A DNA stretch of 64,000 nt. Origin: Xanthomonas dyei (GTDB lineage: Bacteria; Pseudomonadota; Gammaproteobacteria; Xanthomonadales; Xanthomonadaceae). The DNA lies in contig NZ_MDEE01000005.1 in NCBI RefSeq assembly GCF_002939865.1, forward strand, positions 62,001 to 126,000. Direction: 5' to 3'. The notes under the pieces are model-generated. The model did not search any database. It was not told the origin of the DNA and saw only the letters and a program-made list of their open reading frames with translations. The first letter of the stretch is position 1. Each line of letters begins with the position of its first letter. Shown piece by piece: positions 16,930 to 26,458 of this stretch. The position numbers and the translations under genes are program-made.

Positions 16930-17613
16930 ATGCGTATTCTTTTGGTCGAAGACGAAGCTCCGCTGCGCGAGACCCTTGCCGCGCGTCTGAAGCGTGAAGG
17001 CTTTGCTGTCGACGCTGCACAGGACGGCGAAGAAGGCCTGTACATGGGCCGCGAAGTGCCGTTCGACGTCGGCATAATCGATCTGGGCCTGCCCAAGATG
17101 TCGGGCATGGAGCTGATCAAGGCGCTGCGCGACGAAGGCAAGAAATTCCCGGTACTGATCCTGACCGCGCGTTCGAGCTGGCAGGACAAGGTCGAAGGCC
17201 TCAAGCAGGGCGCCGACGATTATCTGGTCAAGCCGTTCCACGTCGAAGAGCTGCTGGCTCGCGTCAACGCGCTGCTGCGCCGTGCCGCAGGCTGGAGCAA
17301 GCCGACGCTGGAATGCGGCCCCGTGGCCTTGGATCTGGCGGCGCAGACGGTGAGCGTCAACGGCGCCAATGTCGACTTGACCAGTTACGAATACAAGGTG
17401 CTCGAGTACCTGATGATGCATGCCGGCGAACTGGTTTCCAAGGCCGACCTCACCGAACATATCTATCAGCAGGACTTTGATCGCGACTCCAACGTGCTGG
17501 AAGTGTTCATCGGTCGCCTGCGCAAGAAGCTCGACCCGGATGGTGAGTTGAAGCCGATCGAGACCGTGCGTGGTCGCGGCTATCGCTTCGCCATTCCGCG
17601 CACCGAAGGCTGA
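16930..17613 (+). CDS. phoP: Two-component response regulator PhoP (OmpR family)
   Basis: A 227-residue transcription factor. The receiver domain has the acidic pair Glu7-Asp8, phosphoacceptor Asp51 (GIIDLGLPKMSG), Thr in LTARSSW and Lys in YLVKPFH. The C-terminal winged helix ends in ETVRGRGYRFAIPR, typical of the OmpR/PhoB class. GGGAG sits ahead of the ATG. Its sensor partner phoQ begins 30 bases downstream. In Xanthomonas PhoP/PhoQ responds to low divalent cations or antimicrobial peptides and influences virulence. That assignment rests on family and gene pairing. Confidence 0.93.
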   Translation: MRILLVEDEAPLRETLAARLKREGFAVDAAQDGEEGLYMGREVPFDVGIIDLGLPKMSGMELIKALRDEGKKFPVLILTARSSWQDKVEGLKQGADDYLVKPFHVEELLARVNALLRRAAGWSKPTLECGPVALDLAAQTVSVNGANVDLTSYEYKVLEYLMMHAGELVSKADLTEHIYQQDFDRDSNVLEVFIGRLRKKLDPDGELKPIETVRGRGYRFAIPRTEG

Positions 17614-17643
17614 GTCCGCGCGTCGGCAAGCAGGAAGACTTAG

Positions 17644-19059
17644 GTGCCGATGCGCTCCAAATGGTACAAACGCTGGCGCCCGCGCTCGTTGCAGGCGCGC
17701 CAGCTGCTGGCCGCCAGCCTCAGCTTGGTGGCCTTCCTGGCCTTGGCCGGTTACGCGCTGGATGTCGCCTTTGCCGACACTGCCGAAAAGAACCTGCGTG
17801 AGCGGCTGAAGAACTACGCCTCGGCTTACGCCGCCAATATCGACTTTGTCCGCGACGGCTCGATCTATATCGGCGGGCAGCCGCCCGATCCGCGCTTCGA
17901 CGTGCCTGGTGGCGGCTTGTATGTGGAGGTCGTGCGTCCCGACGAAAGCTGGACTTCGATGTCGGCCGAAGGCCCGAACATTCCGCATGGCCGCATGCTG
18001 GAGCCGCGCCAGGAAGAATTCATCGGCCCGCTGGAGATGACCCAGATCGATGGCAGCCTGGGCCAGTTGTATCGCTATGGCTTGGGCGTCAGTTACGTCG
18101 AACGCGAGCACGGCGGTGAGATCCCTTACACCATCTATGTGATGGAAGACGCGCGCTCGATGGGCGCGCAACTGCGTGTTTTCCGTGGCGCGGTGTGGTT
18201 TTACCTCGGCAGTGCCGGCGTGGTGCTGCTGGTGCTGCAGGCGTTCATCCTGCAATGGAGCCTGCGCCCGCTGCGGCGCGTGATCAACGAGCTGACCAAG
18301 GTGCAGCGCGGCGAGATCCAGCGCATGAGCGAGCAGCATCCACGCGAGCTGGAGCCGCTGACCGACAGCATCAACGCCTTCATCGAGAGCGAGCGCGACA
18401 ACCTGGAGCGCCAACGCAATACGCTGGCCGATCTGGCGCACAGCCTGAAGACGCCGATCGCGGTGCTGCGCACGCAGCTCGACAGCGGCGCCTCCGAGCA
18501 CGATCTGCATAAAGAGATGGACGTGCAGCTGCGGCGCATGAACGATCTGGTGTCGTATCAGCTGGCGCGCGCGGCCTCCAGCGGCCACAAACTGTTTGCA
18601 GCGCCATTGCAGATCGAGCCGTCCGCCGAAGAAATCGTGCGCGGTCTGGAGAAGGTGTATTCGATCAAGGGCGTGCTGTGCGAGTTCGATATTTCGCCGG
18701 ATGCGCGTTTTCATGGCGAGCCGGGCGATTTGCAGGAACTGCTTGGCAATCTGCTGGAAAACGGCTTCAAGTGGGCGCGCAGCCGGGTGCTGCTGACCGC
18801 ACAGCCCGGCCCGACCACCGGTAGCCGGCGCGCCGGCCTGATCCTTTCGGTCGAAGACGACGGCCCTGGCATTGCGCCGGAAGATGTCGCCAAGATTCTG
18901 CAGCGTGGCGTGCGTGGCGATGAGCGCGTGCAGGGGCACGGTATCGGCATGTCGATCGTGCAGGATCTGATCAAGGCCTATCGCGGTGAGTTGCAAGTGG
19001 TGCGCTCGCAGGAACTGGGCGGCGCCCGCTTCGATGTGACCCTGCCTCCGGGGTTGTGA
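17644..19059 (+). CDS. phoQ: Sensor histidine kinase PhoQ
   Basis: A 471-residue inner-membrane kinase. There are helices at about 21-43 and 184-206, with a periplasmic sensor domain between them. A HAMP linker (SLRPLRRVINEL) comes next, then the dimerisation/phosphorylation motif LAHSLKTPIAVL with His266. The ATP-binding domain shows the N box ELLGNLLENGFKWA, G1 VEDDGPGI and G2 GHGIGMSIV. GTG 17644 is preferred because AGGAAGA lies five bases upstream, whereas ATG 17650 would be too far. It pairs with phoP. Confidence 0.92.
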   Translation: MPMRSKWYKRWRPRSLQARQLLAASLSLVAFLALAGYALDVAFADTAEKNLRERLKNYASAYAANIDFVRDGSIYIGGQPPDPRFDVPGGGLYVEVVRPDESWTSMSAEGPNIPHGRMLEPRQEEFIGPLEMTQIDGSLGQLYRYGLGVSYVEREHGGEIPYTIYVMEDARSMGAQLRVFRGAVWFYLGSAGVVLLVLQAFILQWSLRPLRRVINELTKVQRGEIQRMSEQHPRELEPLTDSINAFIESERDNLERQRNTLADLAHSLKTPIAVLRTQLDSGASEHDLHKEMDVQLRRMNDLVSYQLARAASSGHKLFAAPLQIEPSAEEIVRGLEKVYSIKGVLCEFDISPDARFHGEPGDLQELLGNLLENGFKWARSRVLLTAQPGPTTGSRRAGLILSVEDDGPGIAPEDVAKILQRGVRGDERVQGHGIGMSIVQDLIKAYRGELQVVRSQELGGARFDVTLPPGL

Positions 19060-19182
19060 CGCGCCCACGTGTCCGGATGAACCCGTGGGCAATGGCCTGC
19101 ACTGCTCCGACAACCGTTTAACGCCTCGAGCGTTTGCTTGACCATACTGGTCAGGTCGCAGGCACCTGCGATGGAGAGCCGC

Positions 19183-20772
19183 ATGATCGAGCGCGTTGCA
19201 CAAGTCTCCTGCGCGGAAACGCGCCCTTTGCCACGGCGATGGCTGCACACTTGGGGCTGTGCGTTGCTGCTTGCCGGCTGCGCGTTCGCCGCGGTCGGCC
19301 ATGCTGCCGAAACGCCGTTGACGCCAACCCAGACGCGCTGGCTACAACGTGCCACCTATGGTGTGGATGCCGATGGCGCCGCGCAGTTACAACGGCTTGG
19401 CCCCAAGCGCTATGGCGCGCTGCTGCTCCAGCCCAGTGACGACGCTGTGTTACCGGCACCGATTCGCGCGCAGCTGCAAGGCTTCGATGCACTGCACACC
19501 CCGCTGGACACCTTGCTGACCCGCTACGAGGCCGACAAGATCCGGCTGCAAGCCATGCCTGATGGCGATGAAAAAGTCGCCTTGCGCAAGGATTGGCAGG
19601 CACGCGGCGGTCAGATGATTAATCAAGCGCGTCAGGCGCAATTACTGCGTGCGGTGTACGCACCGGACCAGCTGCGCGAGCAGCTGGTGTGGTTCTGGCT
19701 CAATCACTTCAGCGTGTATGCCGACAAAGGCCGCGTGAAGTGGATGGCCGCCGATTACATGGAAAACGCGATCCGTCCCAATGCCACCGGCAAGTTTGCC
19801 GATCTGGTGATGGCCACGCTGCAAAGCCCGGCGATGCTCGAATATCTGGACAACGCCAAGAATGCCAAGGGCAAGGTCAACGAGAACTACGCGCGCGAAC
19901 TGATGGAACTGCACACCCTGGGCGTGCATGGCGGCTACACCCAGCAGGATGTGCAGCAGCTGGCATTGATCCTCACCGGCGCGGGCCTGGTGCCGATCAA
20001 GGCCGATGGTGCGCCGCCGGTGCCGATGACCGTGCCTGGTCAGCCACAGGTGGTGCGCAAGGGTCTGTTCGAATTCAACCCGGCGCGTCATCAGCCCGGC
20101 GACAAGATGCTGCTGGGTCAGCGGATTGCCGGCGGTGGACTGGATGAAATCGAACGTGCGGTGCGGCTGTTGGTGCGCCAGCCGGCGTGTGCGCGCTTCG
20201 TCTCGCAGCGCATGGCCGAGTACTTCGTCAGCGACACGCCGCCGCCGGCACTGGTCGCGCGCATGGCCAGCACCTTCCAGCGCAGCGATGGCGATATCGG
20301 CAAGGTCATGCAGACCATGGTGAATTCTGCGGAATTTGCGCAGGCGCAACCGCGCAAGTTCAAGGACCCCAATCGCTTCGTGGTCTCGGCGATGCGGCTG
20401 GCCTACGAAGACCAGCCCGTGATCAATGCCGGCCCGATGGCCAGTTGGGCGCAGCAACTGGGCGAGCCGCTGTTCGGGCGCATCACACCCGACGGATGGC
20501 CGCTGCAATCGCAGGCCTGGACCAGCTCCGGGCAACTGGCGCGCAGGTTCGAGGTGGCGCGCGCGCTGGGCAGCGGCCCCAAACAATTGTTCCGGCGCGA
20601 TGGCGACAACGACACGCCGATTCCGCCGCTGACGCGCATCGACACGCGCGCGGCATATCGCTGGATCGCGCCGTCGCTGGCGACAAGTACGCAGCAGGCG
20701 CTGGAGCAGGCGCGCTCGCCGGCGGAATGGAACGGGTTTTTGTTGGCGTCGCCGGACTTCAACTACCGCTGA
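19183..20772 (+). CDS. Secreted DUF1800 family protein
   Basis: A 529-residue protein with an exported N-terminus (hydrophobic stretch WGCALLLAGCAFAAVGHA). It has the family features LVWFWLNHFSVYADKG, AMLEYLDNAKN and YARELMELHTLGV, followed by the DVQQLALILTG and RFVSQRMAEYFV blocks. DUF1800 proteins are generally encoded next to DUF1501 proteins, as here, and their biochemical role is unknown. ATG 19183 follows GGAGAG by four bases; two earlier in-frame starts (19,138 and 19,171) are less well placed. Confidence 0.88.
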   Translation: MIERVAQVSCAETRPLPRRWLHTWGCALLLAGCAFAAVGHAAETPLTPTQTRWLQRATYGVDADGAAQLQRLGPKRYGALLLQPSDDAVLPAPIRAQLQGFDALHTPLDTLLTRYEADKIRLQAMPDGDEKVALRKDWQARGGQMINQARQAQLLRAVYAPDQLREQLVWFWLNHFSVYADKGRVKWMAADYMENAIRPNATGKFADLVMATLQSPAMLEYLDNAKNAKGKVNENYARELMELHTLGVHGGYTQQDVQQLALILTGAGLVPIKADGAPPVPMTVPGQPQVVRKGLFEFNPARHQPGDKMLLGQRIAGGGLDEIERAVRLLVRQPACARFVSQRMAEYFVSDTPPPALVARMASTFQRSDGDIGKVMQTMVNSAEFAQAQPRKFKDPNRFVVSAMRLAYEDQPVINAGPMASWAQQLGEPLFGRITPDGWPLQSQAWTSSGQLARRFEVARALGSGPKQLFRRDGDNDTPIPPLTRIDTRAAYRWIAPSLATSTQQALEQARSPAEWNGFLLASPDFNYR

Positions 20773-20838
20773 TTCATACCGCTGATTCACCGACGCTGAT
20801 CACCGAGTGCGATGCAGGCATCGCCGTGGGAGTACACC

Positions 20839-22026
20839 ATGCAACGACGTCAATTTTTGCTTGCTTCTGCCGCCGCCGCCACAAGTCTGCCGTGGGCCGG
20901 TCGCCTGTTTGCCGCGCCACGCGATAGCGCGCGCCTGCTGGTAGTGTTCTTGCGCGGCGGCTACGACAGCAACAATCTGTTGGTGCCGCATGGCAGCGAT
21001 TTTTATTACCAGTCGCGGCCCACGCTGGCGATTGCGCGGCCGGATCCGGCCAATCCGGACAGCGCCATCGCGCTGGACGCGCACTGGGGGCTCAACCCGG
21101 TGATGCGCGATGCGTTGCTGCCGTTGTGGCAACGCAATCAACTGGCGTTCGTGCCATTTGCCGGCACTGATGATGTGTCGCGTAGCCACTTCGAAACCCA
21201 GGACGATATCGAATCCGGGCAAGCCGGTAAGCACCGCGACTATCGTTCCGGGTTCATGGCGCGGCTGTCGGCTGTCCTCAGTGGCGTGCCGGCGATTGCC
21301 TTCACCGATTCGTTGCCGCTGACCTTTCAAGGCGGCGGCGATCTGCCCAACGTCTCGCTGCGGGGCATCGGCAAGGGCGGGCTGGATGCGCGTCAGTCGC
21401 AGATCCTGTCGCAGATGTACGACGCCACGCCACTGGCGACGGCGGCGCGCGAAGGACTTGCGTTGCGCCAGCAGGTCACCGCGCAGTTGCGCGAAGAGAT
21501 GGAGCAGGCCGGCCGCGGCGCTGCCAGCGCGCGCACCTTTGCCGATGAAACCCGACGCATGGCGAGCTTGATGCGCGAGCGGTATCGGCTGGGATTTGTG
21601 GATGTTGGCGGTTGGGACACGCATGCCAATCAGGGCAGTGTGACGGGCGGACTGGCCAATAACCTGCGCAATCTCGGCGAAGGGCTGGCCGCCTATGCCG
21701 ATGCCTTGGGCCCGGCCTGGGACGATACGGTGGTGGTGGTGATTTCCGAGTTCGGCCGCACTTTCCGCGAGAACGGCAGCAAGGGGACCGATCACGGGCA
21801 TGGCACCACGTACTGGGTGTTGGGAGGTGGCGTGCGCGGCGGCCGGATTGCCGGCGGGCAGGTTGCGGTGGATCAGGCGCACCTGTTGCAGAACCGCGAT
21901 TATCCGGTGCTCAGCAACTACCGCAGCGTGTTCGGTGGCGTGTTGCAGCGCTTGTGGGGCTTGTCGCCCGCGCAGCTGGAACGCGTGTTTCCAGGCGCGA
22001 CACCGCGTGATCTTGGATTGGTGTAA
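20839..22026 (+). CDS. Tat-exported DUF1501 family protein
   Basis: A 395-residue protein with a twin-arginine-like signal, MQRRQFLLASAAAATSLPWA. The mature protein has LLVVFLRGGYDSNNLLVPH near its start and later DVGGWDTHANQG, VVVVISEFGRTFRENG and the Gly/His-rich TDHGHGTTYWVLGGGV. These resemble the metal-binding motifs of alkaline-phosphatase/sulfatase-like hydrolases. GGGAG lies seven bases before ATG 20839. It is the partner of the upstream DUF1800 gene (66 bases apart), and the two likely act as a periplasmic pair. Confidence 0.88.
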   Translation: MQRRQFLLASAAAATSLPWAGRLFAAPRDSARLLVVFLRGGYDSNNLLVPHGSDFYYQSRPTLAIARPDPANPDSAIALDAHWGLNPVMRDALLPLWQRNQLAFVPFAGTDDVSRSHFETQDDIESGQAGKHRDYRSGFMARLSAVLSGVPAIAFTDSLPLTFQGGGDLPNVSLRGIGKGGLDARQSQILSQMYDATPLATAAREGLALRQQVTAQLREEMEQAGRGAASARTFADETRRMASLMRERYRLGFVDVGGWDTHANQGSVTGGLANNLRNLGEGLAAYADALGPAWDDTVVVVISEFGRTFRENGSKGTDHGHGTTYWVLGGGVRGGRIAGGQVAVDQAHLLQNRDYPVLSNYRSVFGGVLQRLWGLSPAQLERVFPGATPRDLGLV

Positions 22027-22305
22027 GCGCGATCGATGACATCGCGCCATTGAACGCTGCGCAGTGTCTGCCATTGCTCATCTTCGCGCTGAGTCTTTTT
22101 GTCTTGCCCAATGTGTACGTAACGACCACTCGCCAGGTGTGACCAAGGGCTTGCAGCGCAGCGCTAACGCTCTAGCTCAGTGCGCACATCCAAAGACGAT
22201 CAGGTTCACGCGACACGCGCAATCGACTTGACGCAAACAGCACTCGCGCCGTCAAACATCCACATACCTGCACGCAAACCAACGCGCAACGCTTGCGCGG
22301 CGCAA

Positions 22306-23061
22306 TCAACCGTGGCCATCCGATGCAAACGGCGAAGGCCCATACACGCTGACCAGATGCGCGGCGACCTCCGGCATCACGCGTTGCAGCACCTGCGGCG
22401 CCGAGAAGTGATATTCGCTGACCACTGCGAAGAATTCTTCCGGCGCTTCGGCTGCGTACGGGTCGATCTCGGTATCGTGGCCGGCGTCCACCCGTTGGCA
22501 GAACGCATCGAATGCGTGCTGAAAATCGCGTGCCCAGCGGCGTTGCCGATCGCGCGGCAGTGGCGGGGTGCCGTCGAGCGCGCCGTCCAGTGCATCGAGC
22601 TTGTGCGCCATCTCGTGCACGATCACGTTGAAGCCGGCCTGCGGGTCGTCCAGATCGGCTTGCACATCGGCCCAGCTGACGATCAACGGACCTTGTTCCC
22701 AGGCCTCGCCGATCAAGGTGTCGTCCCAGGCATGCATCACCCCGGCCGCATCCAGATGGGTGCGCTGCACACGGAAGGCGTCCGGATAGACAATCAGCTG
22801 CGACCAGCCGCGCCACCCGGCTGCGCCGATTTCCAGCAACGGCAGGCAGCAGGTGGCGGCCAGCAACACGTGGTCGTGCGGCTGCAGCTGCAATCCATCG
22901 ACCGGCGAAATGGTTTTTTGATGCAGAAACTGCGCGGTCAGCGCCCGCAGACGTTGCTGGCGCCGCGCATCGAGCGCGGCAACCCAGGCGCAGCGGTCAC
23001 ACACCGGTTGCCAAAGCGCATCAGGAATCTCGAGCGGCGGCCGGCGTAGCCAGCGCGTCAA
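22306..23061 (-). CDS. mtfA: MtfA-like M90 zinc peptidase
   Basis: A 251-residue cytoplasmic metallopeptidase. It has the zinc motif HEMAHKLD, the third-ligand segment PEEFFAVVSEYHF, and the family start-to-middle pattern LHQKTISPVDGLQL and WEQGPLIVSWADVQ. In E. coli MtfA binds Mlc and so affects glucose PTS expression; that function may not transfer to Xanthomonas. No ATG is available. TTG at 23,061 is listed, but CTG at 23,076, overlapping the upstream stop, aligns better with the LIQWL start of relatives. Confidence 0.88.
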   Translation of the reverse strand: MTRWLRRPPLEIPDALWQPVCDRCAWVAALDARRQQRLRALTAQFLHQKTISPVDGLQLQPHDHVLLAATCCLPLLEIGAAGWRGWSQLIVYPDAFRVQRTHLDAAGVMHAWDDTLIGEAWEQGPLIVSWADVQADLDDPQAGFNVIVHEMAHKLDALDGALDGTPPLPRDRQRRWARDFQHAFDAFCQRVDAGHDTEIDPYAAEAPEEFFAVVSEYHFSAPQVLQRVMPEVAAHLVSVYGPSPFASDGHG

Positions 23062-23069
23062 CCACTGGA

Positions 23070-23345
23070 TCAGCGGAACATGCCCGGCAGAAAACTGTGC
23101 CAGCGCGGCATCATGCGCATGCGTGGGAACAACCCATCGCCATCGCTGCCACCACCGCCGGTTGCCGGTGCAGGCTTGTGTTGCGGCGCGCGTGCCGGTG
23201 TTGCCGGTTCGCCATTGGGCGTTCTGCCGCGTGCGGCCGAGTTGGTGCTGACGCAGCTCTCATGATCGCCATCGACCAACTGGTCCGATGCCAGGGCGGC
23301 AAGCGGAGCCAACAAGAACAGCAGGCAAACCGTGAGTCGGCGCAT
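23070..23345 (-). CDS. Small secreted protein upstream of mtfA
   Basis: A 91-residue protein with a clear signal peptide (MRRLTVCLLFLLAPLAALAS). It is followed by a low-complexity Pro/Ala/Gly-rich mature part containing APATGGGGSDGDG and a Met/Arg-rich end MPRWHSFLPGMFR. Two earlier in-frame ATGs (23,354 and 23,384) exist; 23,345 gives the best signal peptide. It abuts mtfA and is divergent from birA. I do not recognise the family. Confidence 0.55.
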   Translation of the reverse strand: MRRLTVCLLFLLAPLAALASDQLVDGDHESCVSTNSAARGRTPNGEPATPARAPQHKPAPATGGGGSDGDGLFPRMRMMPRWHSFLPGMFR

Positions 23346-23474
23346 CGTCCACATCCAGGGCAAGCGGCGTGAGTCGTCGATCATAACGCGGTTTTCACTC
23401 CCTCACGCAAGCCGCGCTGGGCGGCCGCGAAGGCTTGGCGCATACTTTCACGGATAGATTTGGGAACCGTTGCC

Positions 23475-24440
23475 GTGGATGACCGCGCGTTGCTGGCCAA
23501 ACTTGCGAGCGGCCGGCTGTCCGGCGATGCGTTGGCGCGCGATGCCGGGTTGACCCGTGCCGCCGTGTGGAAGCGCATCCAGAATTTGCGCGCTGCCGGT
23601 GTCGATATCGACGGACGGGCAGGCGATGGCTACCGCCTGGCCGCGCCGCTGGACCTGCTGGATGCCACGCGGATCCGTGTGGCCATGGCGACCGACGCGG
23701 CAGCGGGCCTGGCCGCGCTGGAAGTGGCCTGGACGCTGGAATCCACCAACACCACGCTGCTGGCGCGCCCGGCGCCCGAACACGGCGTGTCTGTGTTGCT
23801 GGCCGAGCGCCAGACCGGCGGGCGCGGTCGACGCGGCCGCCAGTGGACCTCGCCGCTGGCCGCACACATCTATCTGTCCGCATCGCGCCGTTTCAGCGGC
23901 GGGCTGGGCCAGCTGGCCGGGCTGAGCCTGGCGGTAGGCGTGGCAGTGGCCGAAGCCCTGCGCGGGTGGGGGTTTGCCGATGTCGGTCTGAAGTGGCCGA
24001 ACGACCTGCTGGCGCGCGAGCGCAAGCTGGGCGGTCTGCTGATCGAAGGCGGCGGCGAGATGGCCGGCAATGCGCGTGCGGTGATCGGGCTGGGCTTGAA
24101 CGTACACATGCCGCCGGCCGCCGCTGCCACGATCGACCAACCGTGGGTGGATCTGGATACCCTGGCCGGGCGCGCGGTGTCGCGCGACAGCGTGGCGGCA
24201 GCGGTGCTGTCCAGCCTGCTGCCGGCATTGGATCTGTTCGAAGCGCAGGGGTTGGCGCCGTTTCTGGAGCGTTATGCGGCGCTGGATGTGCTGAGTGGGC
24301 GCACCGTGCAGGTTGAAGAAGGCGGCACCCTGCATCGTGGGGTGGCGCTTGGCCTGGCCGCCGATGGTGCATTGCGCGTGCAACTGGGCGAAACGGTGCG
24401 CCTGTTCCACTCCGGAGAAGTCAGCGTGAGACCTGCATGA
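23475..24440 (+). CDS. birA: Biotin-protein ligase / biotin operon repressor BirA
   Basis: Makes biotinyl-AMP and transfers biotin to the BCCP subunit of acetyl-CoA carboxylase; with its N-terminal helix-turn-helix it can also repress biotin genes. The 321 residues match E. coli BirA in length. The wHTH covers about 1-60 (SGDALARDAGLTRAAVWKRI). The ligase part has ESTNTTLL, the biotinyl-AMP loop GGRGRRGRQW, LKWPNDLL and GGLLIEG. GTG 23475 was chosen because TGGGAA precedes it and the TTG at 23,460 has no such site. It overlaps coaX by ATGA. Confidence 0.93.
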   Translation: MDDRALLAKLASGRLSGDALARDAGLTRAAVWKRIQNLRAAGVDIDGRAGDGYRLAAPLDLLDATRIRVAMATDAAAGLAALEVAWTLESTNTTLLARPAPEHGVSVLLAERQTGGRGRRGRQWTSPLAAHIYLSASRRFSGGLGQLAGLSLAVGVAVAEALRGWGFADVGLKWPNDLLARERKLGGLLIEGGGEMAGNARAVIGLGLNVHMPPAAAATIDQPWVDLDTLAGRAVSRDSVAAAVLSSLLPALDLFEAQGLAPFLERYAALDVLSGRTVQVEEGGTLHRGVALGLAADGALRVQLGETVRLFHSGEVSVRPA

Positions 24441-25165
24441 GCGAGTGGTTGTTCGACCTGGGAAATTCGCGCTTCAAGTACGCCCCGCTGCACGGCCACC
24501 GCGCCGGCGACGTGCAGGCCTGGGCGCACGGTGCCGAGGCGATGGATGCGGCGGCGTTATCGGCGTTGCCGTCCGGGCGCATTGCGCACGTGGCCAGCGT
24601 GGCGGCGCCCGCATTGACGCAGCGGATGATCGCTTGCCTGCAGGAGCGTTTCGCGCAGGTGCGCATCGTGCGGACCGCAGCCGAATGCGCCGGCATCCGC
24701 ATTGCCTATGCCGACCCGAGCCGCTTCGGGGTGGATCGGTTTCTGGCCTTGCTGGGCGCGCGTGGCGACGCACCGGTGCTGGTGGCCGGGGTGGGCACCG
24801 CGCTGACCATCGATGTGCTCGGTGCCGATGGGCAGCATCACGGCGGGCGGATCGCCGCCTCGCCCACCACCATGCGCGAAGCGCTGCATGCGCGTGCGGT
24901 GCAGTTGCCGGCCAGCGGTGGCGACTATGTCGAACTGGCCAACGACACCGACGATGCCCTGACCTCCGGCTGCGATGGCGCGGCGGTGGCGCTGATCGAG
25001 CGCAGCCTGCACCACGCACAACGCAGCCTGGGCCTGCCGGTACGGCTGCTGATGCATGGCGGCGGCGCGCCACCGCTGCTGCCGTTGTTGCCCGATGCCA
25101 GCTTTCGCGCGGCCTTGGTGCTGGATGGACTGGCAACCTGGGCGATGCATTCGTCCTCGCCGTAG
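24437..25165 (+). CDS. coaX: Type III pantothenate kinase CoaX
   Basis: Phosphorylates pantothenate, the first step of coenzyme A synthesis, in the cytoplasm. The 242-residue protein has the P-loop-like FDLGNSRFKY at its start, FGVDRFLALLGAR, the aspartate-containing AGVGTALTIDVL, and GGRIAASPTTMREAL of the acetate/sugar kinase fold. It overlaps birA by four bases, so translation is coupled. The 282 bases after it, up to the SPOR protein, hold nothing clear. Confidence 0.92.
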   Translation: MSEWLFDLGNSRFKYAPLHGHRAGDVQAWAHGAEAMDAAALSALPSGRIAHVASVAAPALTQRMIACLQERFAQVRIVRTAAECAGIRIAYADPSRFGVDRFLALLGARGDAPVLVAGVGTALTIDVLGADGQHHGGRIAASPTTMREALHARAVQLPASGGDYVELANDTDDALTSGCDGAAVALIERSLHHAQRSLGLPVRLLMHGGGAPPLLPLLPDASFRAALVLDGLATWAMHSSSP

Positions 25166-25447
25166 AGCGCCTTGTGCGGGTCGGCTGAGAGGCATGGGGC
25201 CACCAGTGGTCCGAGTGGATGCACTGTGGCGCCGGCTTGACTGGCTGCCTAGGTTCTCCGCAGCAGGGTGCTGGCACACCGGCGACGTAGCCCCTGGCAG
25301 CGCTGCTGGGGGCACGCGTTGCCGCCGGCCGGCGCAAGCAAGGTGGCTTCTAGTTACGCACCGAGAGTGTGTTGCGCGCCTGGTCCCGCCGCGGCGCCGA
25401 CGCTTCGCACTCCCCCCAAGCCACATGACACGCTCTAAAATCGACGC

Positions 25448-26320
25448 ATGTACGTACGCGCGCTCATCGTTGTCCTGATCATCCTCAATGCCGGGGTGGC
25501 ACTGTGGTGGGCGTTGCAGCCACCGCCGACGCCACCGGCCTCACCGCCGCAACCGTCCGGGGTTGCCCGCTTGGACCTGCTGCCGATGTTGCCGACCAAG
25601 GCGACAGCAGCAGCGGTGCCGCGTCTCGAAGTGACAACCGCTGCAACGCCGGATGCCGGTGCTGCGGCTGATTCCACTACGCCGTCTCCTGCGCCGATGG
25701 CAGCACCAACGCCTGCGCCCGAACCTGTGCCAACACCGGCGGTGGCCGAGACGGCACCGCGTCCGGCCGACGCGGCAGCGGCAGCGGCAGCGAAGAACGT
25801 TTCGAAATCTGTTGAGGAAAACACCGCCGTCGCCAAGCCGGCTCCAGTGCCGACACCGCCGGCCGCCCCGGAGCGCTGTGTCAGCGTGGGGCCGTATGCG
25901 GCACGCAGCGATGCCGATGCCGCGCTGGCGCGCGTTCGCGGCCAGGTCAGCCGCGCCAGCGTGCGCGAGGACGCCGACGCCGGGGTCAGTACGTTCCGGG
26001 TGATGCTGCCCAATGTGGGCAACCGCGCCGTGGCGCAGGCCTTGGTCAAGCGCATTGCGGCCGCCGGCATCGGCGACTATTACGTGATCGCGCAGGGCGA
26101 AGACAACACGGTTGCGCTGGGGCAGTACCAGAGCCGCGAGCGCGCCGAGCGGCGTCAGGCCAGCCTGGTGAGCGCGGGCTTTCCCGCGCAGTTGGTGCCC
26201 AGCGGCAGCGGCCAATCGCGCTGGTGGGTCGATATGCGCAGTACGGCGACGGCCGTTGCGTTGCAGAGCGCCGCAGGCGCAACGCGGCAACGATCGCTAG
26301 ATTGCTCCGCGCTGCGCTAG
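25448..26320 (+). CDS. Membrane-anchored SPOR-domain protein
   Basis: A 290-residue protein. One N-terminal membrane helix (about 4-25) is followed by a Pro/Ala/Thr-rich periplasmic linker of about 110 residues. A C-terminal SPOR-like domain begins near CVSVGPYAARSDADAALARV and contains YYVIAQGEDNTVALGQYQSRERAE. SPOR domains bind denuded glycan strands of septal peptidoglycan, so a cell-division or wall role is inferred. It lies between coaX and the tRNA gene. Confidence 0.82.
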   Translation: MYVRALIVVLIILNAGVALWWALQPPPTPPASPPQPSGVARLDLLPMLPTKATAAAVPRLEVTTAATPDAGAAADSTTPSPAPMAAPTPAPEPVPTPAVAETAPRPADAAAAAAAKNVSKSVEENTAVAKPAPVPTPPAAPERCVSVGPYAARSDADAALARVRGQVSRASVREDADAGVSTFRVMLPNVGNRAVAQALVKRIAAAGIGDYYVIAQGEDNTVALGQYQSRERAERRQASLVSAGFPAQLVPSGSGQSRWWVDMRSTATAVALQSAAGATRQRSLDCSALR

Positions 26321-26352
26321 AATGCGCACCGGCGCGCAACGCGCCTGCCTTT

Positions 26353-26428
26353 GCCGGCATAGCTCAGTTGGTAGAGCAACCGCCTTGTAAGCGGTAGGTC
26401 CCCAGTTCGAATCCGGGTGCCGGCACCA
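26353..26428 (+). tRNA. tRNA-Thr (anticodon TGT)
   Basis: A complete 76-base cloverleaf. The acceptor stem GCCGGCA pairs with TGCCGGC, and the discriminator A and an encoded CCA (426-428 of that kilobase) follow. The D arm is GCTC...GAGC, and the anticodon stem ACCGC/GCGGT closes the loop CTTGTAA with anticodon TGT. The T arm contains TTCGAAT. It reads ACA codons. No integrase or attachment-site duplication is visible next to its 3' end. Confidence 0.97.
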
Positions 26429-26458
26429 CGAAGGCCTTTCCGCTGCGGGGCTTGGCTA

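Noticed and set aside
16525-19302. A 925-codon open frame on the minus strand opposite phoP/phoQ
   Set aside because: It is antisense to well-supported two-component genes. Such long shadow frames arise from G+C-rich third positions. Its product is Arg/His/Gln-rich without any domain.
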